DNA of 64,000 nucleotides from Gari tellinella (Eukaryota; Mollusca; Bivalvia; Cardiida; Psammobiidae): positions 10,168,001 to 10,232,000 of the forward strand of contig OV277858.1 in NCBI GenBank assembly GCA_922989275.2. Reading direction: 5' to 3'. Numbering within the stretch: the first letter of the stretch is position 1; every line of letters begins with the position of its first letter. This document shows positions 57,417 to 64,000 of the stretch, piece by piece. The notes under the pieces were generated by a model. That model searched no databases, was not told the DNA's origin, and saw only the letters and a program-made list of their open reading frames with translations. A program made the position numbers and the translations under genes.

Positions 57417-57902
57417 GTTTACATTTTGACTGAATGTACATCCTGCTGATCTTGTTCAATATATTTTTATCCAGTCTGAAATCCTACATGCTTGCTACAT
57501 CCTTAAATACCTCTTATAACATAACAGACGGCGTGAGCGTTGAAGAACACCCATTGTTTAAATGTCATATATAACTAGTTAAATAACTATGCAAATGAGG
57601 CACGCCACGACGTCGTTACTTGTGACGTCATAAAAATGCGTTCAATTTCCAACGTCTTCTTTTCATCATGTAGATTCAATTTATAGATTTTTTTGTGTAA
57701 TTAATCAATATTAGATCTACATGAAAGTGCTTATTAATACATATAATAACATAAACATCATGCTAGTTAACGGGGTTAATTTTGAACAACTTTTTTCCTG
57801 TATAGATCTACTTATATCGCGCTTAGCATTCACTTGACCTCAAAGACTGCGATAAATAACTTTTCTAGGTTATGTTATAAAAAGAATATACCATTTGTGT
57901 TA

Positions 57903-58012
57903 ATAATTTATTGGATTTATCAAACTCGTCGTTTTAGAAAACGATAAAAACTGGACAAAGCCTCGTTTTTATCGTTTTCTAAAAGAATCGTTTAATAAAT
58001 CCAATAAATTAT
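57903..58012. mobile_element. Long hairpin, 49-bp arms, about 12-nt loop
   Basis: The left arm begins ATAATTTATTGGATTTAT and ends TTTTAGAAAACGATAAAAAC; the right arm is its near-perfect inverse with about five mismatches. MITE-like, or a source of double-stranded RNA if transcribed. Confidence 0.7.
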
Positions 58013-58087
58013 GAAAACTTTTGTAATATCCTATATTTTTTAAATGGTTGTTTACAATTCAGTAAAACATGCTGAAAGTCTTTTTGA

Positions 58088-58118
58088 CGGTTGGTGGTAT
58101 GTTCACTACTAACTGAAA
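58088..58118 (+). other. Conserved 31-nt hairpin motif, copy 3
   Basis: Identical to copies 1 and 2, same strand, 1680 bp after copy 2. It lies 75 bp after the long hairpin at 57903-58012. Confidence 0.75.
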
Positions 58119-58264
58119 AAGATGTAACTTTTTTTTTATGAAAGTCTTTCATTCAAAAGTTTTACAAGTTGACAAAAAGTGGTTCCCGCAGATCATATTG
58201 ATAGTCTCAAGCTTTTTCCTAATTACCATTTTCTAGCATTACTTCCCACAAATGAGTCCTAAAA

Positions 58265-59175
58265 CTTTTTATGCTCCCCTTTAGGGGGGCGGGGACATTA
58301 GTCACTGCTTTGTCTGTCCGTCCGTTTTTCCGTTTGCCTGTCTGTCTGCGCTAACAATGTTGGTATATTTGACTACGTTATGTAACACAGAACAAAAGAA
58401 AACAATAGAGCTGTTCATTCCGTTAGTCTATGTTGGAATTATGTGGCTTGTTTTGGGTTTATGTGGCTTCTTTATGTGTCTATTCACACCTTTTTAACAA
58501 TGGGAAAGTCGCATAAACCTGAAATGTTAGAAAGTCTGGCGGTCCGCCCGTCACATTCTTTTTGTCCAGAGCATATCTCTTGAACGGTACACTGTAGGTT
58601 CATGAAACTTGATACAGTGATAGAGAAGACATAAGATGGTGCAGTACACAAGAACCATAACTCTCTTATCCTCCAATTTTGAATTATCTGCCCTTTTCTC
58701 TAAAAAAATAATAATTGGACTGTTACACAGTAAGTTGATGAAACTTGTTACAGTGAAAAAGGATGACTGTAGGAGGTGCAGTACACAAGAACAGTAACTC
58801 TGTCATCTCCTAATATTGAATAACTTCCCTTTTTCTTTTTTCTGTCCAGATCATATCTTCTGAGCATTGTATTGTAAGTTGATGAAACTTGATACAGTGA
58901 TACAGGATGAAAGCGGGAGTGCTGTACTCAAGAACCATAACTCTGTCATCTCCAAATATTGAATTGGAGCACTAACTTGATGAAACTTGATACTGTGTTA
59001 GAGGATGACAAAAAGAAGTGTAGTTCACAATAATTAGAACTCTGTCATCTCTAAATATTGAATTGTCTCCCTTTTTCATAAAAATCATTTTTGTCTGACG
59101 CAGATCTCCTGAATGTTATATCATAAGTTGATGAAACTTGATTCTGTGTTTACCTACTAAACATGCTATACCTTG
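58265..59175 (+). repeat. 'GTCTGTCCGTCCG' repeat with five degenerate tandem units
   Basis: After 'GGGGGGCGGGGACATTAGTC' and a GTCCGTCCG tract (58300-58350), a unit containing 'GATGAAACTTGATACAGTGA' and 'CAAGAACCATAACTCT' recurs at about 58596, 58737, 58880, 58978 and 59129 (spacing 98-151 bp). Common bivalve repeat type, non-coding. Confidence 0.75.
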
Positions 59176-59179
59176 GGAG

Positions 59180-60300
59180 TTTTCTTTGTGGGGAGCATCC
59201 ATTGTTGGGAAAATTGTCCTCGAAGCAATACAGATTTAAAGTCTTCCTCACACAAATTGCACAAATTAAGTCTTAATATTTGTGCATTTTTGAATAAATT
59301 ATCTTCATTTATATATGCTTTTTGGTGGATTACTGGGAAATAGCAGTGGGATTATCGTCCTGTGTGCTTATTTTATTAATTCCCCCCATAGGGCTCCCCA
59401 AGAATCGTAGTCAATCCTGTCTTATCGTTTAACTCAGGAAGCCCAATTTGTCGCGAACCAATCAATAGAAAATCACAAATCCAAGATAGGAATTAACGAC
59501 GTAATTCTGATGACATCAGATCAATGAATCGATGACGTCATTGTACAGCAAAACGTCAGGAAAACGTGTTCGATAATATAAACTTGGAGCTCCACACGGG
59601 ATAAATAATGTACCTTCGCTTTCAATTGTCAGACAATTTTGTTTAAAAAGTGCCTTAAAAGCATGAATAAAAAGAATAACTGTATTTTTTCAGTGTAAGA
59701 TTCCATTAAATCCATTTCGTGAACATCAGACTGTTATATTTTCACTCGGAAGCCACCCGATATAACGTCTGATGTTCACTTAATGGTTTAAATAGAGGAT
59801 AACTGTTTTGGTATTTTTTTCAGTATAAGATAGAAATTAAATCCATTGAGTGAACATCAGATGTCATAATATGTGTCGCGCCACGACATTTTGAGGCTTA
59901 TTGAGTTTGACGTCATTTTCTGTGAGCGTGCGATAAACGTGGCGCTTACCCGCTTTATTTCAATTGGCGTCAATTACCAGTTTGTGCTGATTTTGCTTAA
60001 AAACTAGCTATTTCAGTGATCATACTTAGAAATATGTCCAGTACAAAAATTTCACAGGTTTTGTTTTGCAAGCGTGACTTGTTAAAAATGAGTTTGGTGT
60101 GCATGCAAATGAAAGAAATACACCTCAATCAGTTGCATAAATTTACCGATATCGTAATCCTGTGGAGTGGAATCTAAATAGCCTCCCTTGTTTGTAAGTT
60201 TCACAGTGGAATATATTTTACGAGCGACACCGTTGCCCTAGTTACGATGTTGTTGACATAAGTCAAGAAAATCAATACTTGAAGTTATGAAACCGCCAAA
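59180..60300. other. No gene seen; inverted repeat at 59700-59880
   Basis: 'GTGAACATCAGACTGTTATA' (59719) pairs with 'TATAACGTCTGATGTTCAC' (59761). A third, direct copy 'GTGAACATCAGATGTCATAA' follows at about 59851. Otherwise unstructured. Confidence 0.5.
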
Positions 60301-60308
60301 GCTTTACA

Positions 60309-61930
60309 AATGAGCCAGTTCAGTCACCTAAGTGCATGCTCAGTAAGGTCCCCAATACCAGATAGTTTGCCTCTTGACCCAGGTGATTTTGTCAACGAAC
60401 TTGAACAAGTAAATCAACTTTATTTTTCAAATGTACAGTAACCGGATGAGTCTAATCATGTATGATAATGATTTTCAATTATGATGATGATGAAGATAGT
60501 CAGAATGTCGCTACAATCGCATCGTTATAAAATGTTGACCTGCCACGTATGCGAGCGTGATGTTGATATGAGAGAAAGCAGCAATTAAAGGGTATTCACC
60601 CAAATCCACCCAAAGTCAGACAGAGAAAGAATTTTGCTCATAAAGTATCAAAATTTGGCAATATGAACGAAGAAGAAAGGTGATCTTCTAGAAATGTACA
60701 CAGCACACCTGGATATTTAAAGCCAATTGCCAGAGAGACTACTACAGGGAAACGTGTGAGACACCCAGATTAAGTGTTTCTGCAATGACCCCCACCAGAA
60801 ATTGCCAGGACAACTCAGGTAAAGCTCATTGATATTAACTTTTGAAATAAATACATGTAGATAGAGAGAAAGATATACAGACAAACAATTACATACAGAG
60901 AGAGAAAGATAGACAAACAGGCATACAGAGTGTGAAAGAGAGAAAGAGAGAGGGTGGGTTGTTTTCAGGCTGGTTGGATCATATTGAAACTAACTAGATT
61001 CTAGATCTAGATCTATATTACAGAATATGTGCTAGTCATTTCTGTTGAATAGCAGACACAATATACACTGTAAAGTTATAACCACCACCTTATATTGGTG
61101 ATATTGATCTATGTTTGCATTGTTGTAGGACCCATTTTAGCAGGGATCCCACATGTATAGAATCTAGTTAACCATTTTTTTAATTTTAAAACCTCATTGT
61201 TTTGTTGGTTTTTTTTGACTGAGTAACCAAGTAAATACTTATCTTGTAAGACAGTAACACCTTTCTAAGATAGGTCCTACCCTACTGAAATAGATCTACA
61301 TGTAATTGTTTTTACAATTTTCACATGTTCAATACATTACAGGTCAGCCATCCTATTCCTACCCAGGAGTTCAACAATACTCACTTGATTTTGCTCAGCA
61401 GGCACCAATTGTCGTCTGCTACTTTTTTAAAAATAAATAAATTTAAATTTTCTTTTCAAAATAAGGTCAGAGTGACAAACTGTTTGGATCCTGATGAGAC
61501 GCCTCATCAGGATCCAAACTGTTTGCAAAGGTAATCACAATGTTGCCGCTAGCATGCAAAGAGTTAAGCCAACAAATAGATTGTTACAATATTTCTTAAA
61601 ATGTCACTTAGTCAATGTATCACTACAACTCAGGTGAACGATTTAGAGCCAATGTGGCTCTTGTTCATTGTGTTTTTGTTTTTTCCAGACCAAGTCATCA
61701 CACTATTACAGTCTATGAAAGGAGTGCAAGTGATAACATGCTCAAAAGACACTGTTATTGTCTGCTCAGATGACCAACTTCATTCATCTGGTAAGAATAA
61801 TTCAGTTTTGGAGATCTGTAGCTGTTGTGTCATAGATTAATTTTCTCTTTTTAATCATTTGCTTGTTTGTATGGAGTTTTAACAACTTTTTCAGCATCAT
61901 TGGTCACATCACGGTGGGCAGCACACCTAT
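60309..61930 (+). other. Possible exons of an unrecognised gene or pseudogene
   Basis: Four protein-like stretches lie in order. (a) 60309-60408 starts with ATG, MSQFSHLSACSVRSPIPDSL to FVNELEQ, followed by GTAAAT. (b) About 60690-60833, STPGYLKPIARETTTGKRVR then PPPEIARTTQ|GTAAAG, but with in-frame TAA and TGA. (c) 61344 on, after TTACAG, GQPSYSYPGVQQYSLDFAQQ. (d) 61689-61791, after TTTTTTCCAG, DQVITLLQSMKGVQVITCSK then DTVIVCSDDQLHSS with G|GTAAGA. Composition and splice sites look real for (c) and (d), but phases between exons could not be made consistent and no family is recognised. Confidence 0.25.
61476..61525. repeat. Near-perfect palindrome with GGATCC
   Basis: GTTTGGATCCTGATGAG and its exact inverse flank the loop ACGC. 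The stem extends by five more pairs (CAAAC/GTTTG) beyond one T-T mismatch. Same 'CAGTTTGGATCC' theme as the array at 43775-44945. Confidence 0.8.
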
Positions 61931-62134
61931 TCATATTTCCTTGCTTACTCACACAACATTTTTTTCAAGCTACTGACTGCTTTCTCACAAGTATGTATAC
62001 AGCAGACGTGAAAAGCAAATTTAACTTGCCAGTAGGAAAGCCGCCCAACTGGGTATCCAACTTGTGATCTCACAAGTCCATTAGGCTACCAGCTAAGTTA
62101 AACTTTCTGCGATTTTAAATTATTAGGCTTGCTT

Positions 62135-62345
62135 TGTATGCCCCCCCCCCTTTTAAAATGGGGTTTCAAGGGGTTCCGTCGGATTTTTTGTCGCCCGTAA
62201 CTCAAAAAGTATTTAGATGAAACTTCACAAATCAGCATATGAACTTTTTCACCTCCATATTTTGGTCCAGTTAGGATTTACGAGTTATTGCCACTTTTTC
62301 TCCCTAATTTGGACTTGTGTCGCACGTAACTCAAAAAGTTGTACA
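62135..62345. repeat. 'GTAACTCAAAAAGT' repeat with poly-C start
   Basis: Begins 'TATGCCCCCCCCCC'. Two half-units share 'GTCGC-CGTAACTCAAAAAGT'. A related piece ('CATCAGTATATGAAC', 'CACCTCCATAGTTTGGTCCA') recurs at 63390-63450. Confidence 0.65.
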
Positions 62346-63340
62346 GTGTAGATCCGTTACTGCGCGGTCCGCTATCTCGCGAAACCCAATATATCTTGGT
62401 CGCTGTGTGGACCCCATTTTTTCCTACAATGTATATGAAAGTTAACAAAACATGTGTAGCAATAATTCAAATCATGAATTATACCCATATCAGGCCACCA
62501 ATTGTGTAATCCAGGACGTGTTATGTACACTCCTGTGTAATCAGACTTCAATTGTCGCGTAATTATCACTACCAGTTCTCGTAGTTGACTTTCTCACCTT
62601 CGAACGGCATGATGCATGAACAAGCAAACAATACTGGGTAAACACGTTCATGTCAAATTTTGTACATTTTTAATCCATAATTGGCAAACAAAACCTGATT
62701 GCGTAATAACCTACACATCAAATGTGCCATATTTATAGCGGTTCGGCAACCAGCCTGTACTGCGATTTGTTCCAGTTAACTACGTTCTTAGGACCATGTC
62801 GCCAAAGAAGTTAAACAATTTATCCAAAAAAAATAAACTTGTTAACTGTAAGTAGATTACAATATTCTTTCAATTATTACAACTTCACGAATTACATTTA
62901 AGAGAGTAAACCCAATTCCATTCACGTTCGTGTTTCAGAACACGTATTTAGTGTGATTTTCGCAGTAAATTTATACGCACACATTAAGTGTATTTTTCAC
63001 GATAATGAAATATGCATGCTTATACGAAAATGGCTGCCGTCGTAACGAAGAGACACATAATAAAACCTAAAACAGCTATAGCTAGGTATGACAGTGCATA
63101 CAGGGATTTGTTTTCACAAAAAATAAAAAGGTATGCAGTCATGGAATAATGATTATTGCAAGAATTAGATAAAAAATAGAACCATTCAAAGGAAAACGCA
63201 CGCTGAATTTGGTTGAGACACGAAGTAAACTTCGTGCAATTACTTCGTGGTTGAGATCAAAATTTGGCTATATATAGCGATCTGACTACATCGCGGATTT
63301 CTTTTGCTTGACCCCAATTTCTGTGATATATTGGATCTAC
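62346..63340. other. No gene established; two possible first exons
   Basis: An ATG in a fair start context at 63030 (AAAATGGCTGCC) opens a 39-codon frame, MAAVVTKRHIIKPKTAIARY onward, with a donor-like AAG|GTATGC at 63131. Another at 62796 (MSPKKLNNLSKKNKLVN) precedes CT|GTAAGT. No downstream exons are visible inside the window. Confidence 0.2.
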
Positions 63341-63469
63341 ACTGTACTACTACAGTGATGAAACTTTGTAAATACTTCTATGCTCTGCCTCATCAGTATA
63401 TGAACTTGCGCACCTCCATAGTTTGGTCCAGTAGCGATTGATTGTAGTGGAGTTTTTGGGCTTTATCAC

Positions 63470-64000
63470 CCCTTTTAGCTCACCTGGGTGAGCTATTTTG
63501 ATCGTCCTGTGTCCGTTGTCCGTCCGTTGTCAATAATTTCTTAAAACAACATCTCCTCCTAAACTATTTGTCGGATTTTACCAAACCTTGCAGGAATGAT
63601 CCTTGGGTCAACCTCTACCATTATTCAAAGAATTTGATTCCATACAGAACTCTGGTTGAACCATGGCAACCAATGTGAAATAAATGTGAAAACTTTAAAA
63701 ATCTTCTTCTCAAAAAGCATAAGGCCAAGGGCTACCAAATTTGGTATGTAGCATCATCTAGTACACCTCTGCAAAGATTGTTCAAATTTTGCTCCTGGGG
63801 TCAAAATTTACCCATCATGGGAGTCACAATTTTTACATAGACTTATATAGTAAAAACTTAAAAAATCTTCTGAAACCAAAAGGCTTAGAGCTGTGATATT
63901 TGGTATGTAGCATCATCTAGTGGACCTCTACAGAGATTGTTCACATTTTGCTCCTAGGGTTAGAATTGTACCACCCCGGGCTCACAAGTTTTACATAGGC
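63470..64000 (+). repeat. 'GTCCGTTGTCCGTCCGTTGTC' repeat with tandem units, runs off the window
   Basis: Starts 'TTAGCTCACCTGGGTGAGC', then GTCCGT units. Two tandem sub-units of about 175 bp follow, with 'TTTGGTATGTAGCATCATCT' at 63738 and 63899 and 'AGATTGTTCA-ATTTTGCTCC'. Widespread bivalve-type repeat; non-coding. Confidence 0.75.

Overview
The window is AT-rich eukaryotic DNA, most likely from a bivalve mollusc. The reasons are a widely split, intron-containing animal gene, very high repeat density, and repeat types I associate with bivalve genomes (Penelope-like elements, Helitrons, tRNA-derived SINEs, 'GTCCGTCCGT' and 'GGGGCAATAACTC' repeats). The species call is inference. There are no bacterial operons, rRNA genes or CRISPR arrays.

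The only recognisable host gene is a sialate O-acetylesterase (SIAE) homologue on the + strand. Six exons are visible at 3838-4041, 4472-4611, 14315-14442, 31268-31466, 34196-34283 and 42890-43095. They have consistent splice phases and cover the N-terminal region, the active-site Ser block, the WYQ-GEAN block, the IHPR block, the Cys-rich C-terminal part and the stop codon. Exon 2 has an in-frame TAA before the active-site Ser. About 145 residues between exons 2 and 3, and about 55 between exons 3 and 4, were not found. The locus may be a decaying copy, or the sequence may carry errors or unusual exons.

The rest is a mosaic of mobile DNA. At 1-1.7 kb are the 3' end of a non-LTR retrotransposon and a mariner-like relic. 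At 5-11.3 kb are inverted repeats, tandem hairpins, degenerate (TAC)n blocks, a GGTCATT minisatellite, a truncated Gypsy pol and a SINE. At 15.2-22.9 kb are two pieces of one mobile gene family, separated by a 5.86-kb fold-back element with long, internally repeated inverted arms, an internal pseudogene and a candidate 4-bp target duplication. At 36.2-38.1 kb and 41.1-42.7 kb are two decayed Penelope-like elements. At 43.2-45.5 kb are tandem repeats.

The strongest single feature is a Helitron at 49.4-55.2 kb. It encodes an OTU-type protease domain, a Cys-rich finger, an HUH Rep with a two-Tyr motif, and a PIF1-like helicase. Its frame is broken only by two apparent single-base changes in homopolymers. 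Downstream on the same strand are three identical 31-nt motifs, each able to form an 11-bp RNA hairpin that relies on G-U pairs; I do not recognise this motif. From 58 kb to the end are long hairpins, tandem repeats, and weakly supported candidate exons of an unrecognised gene.
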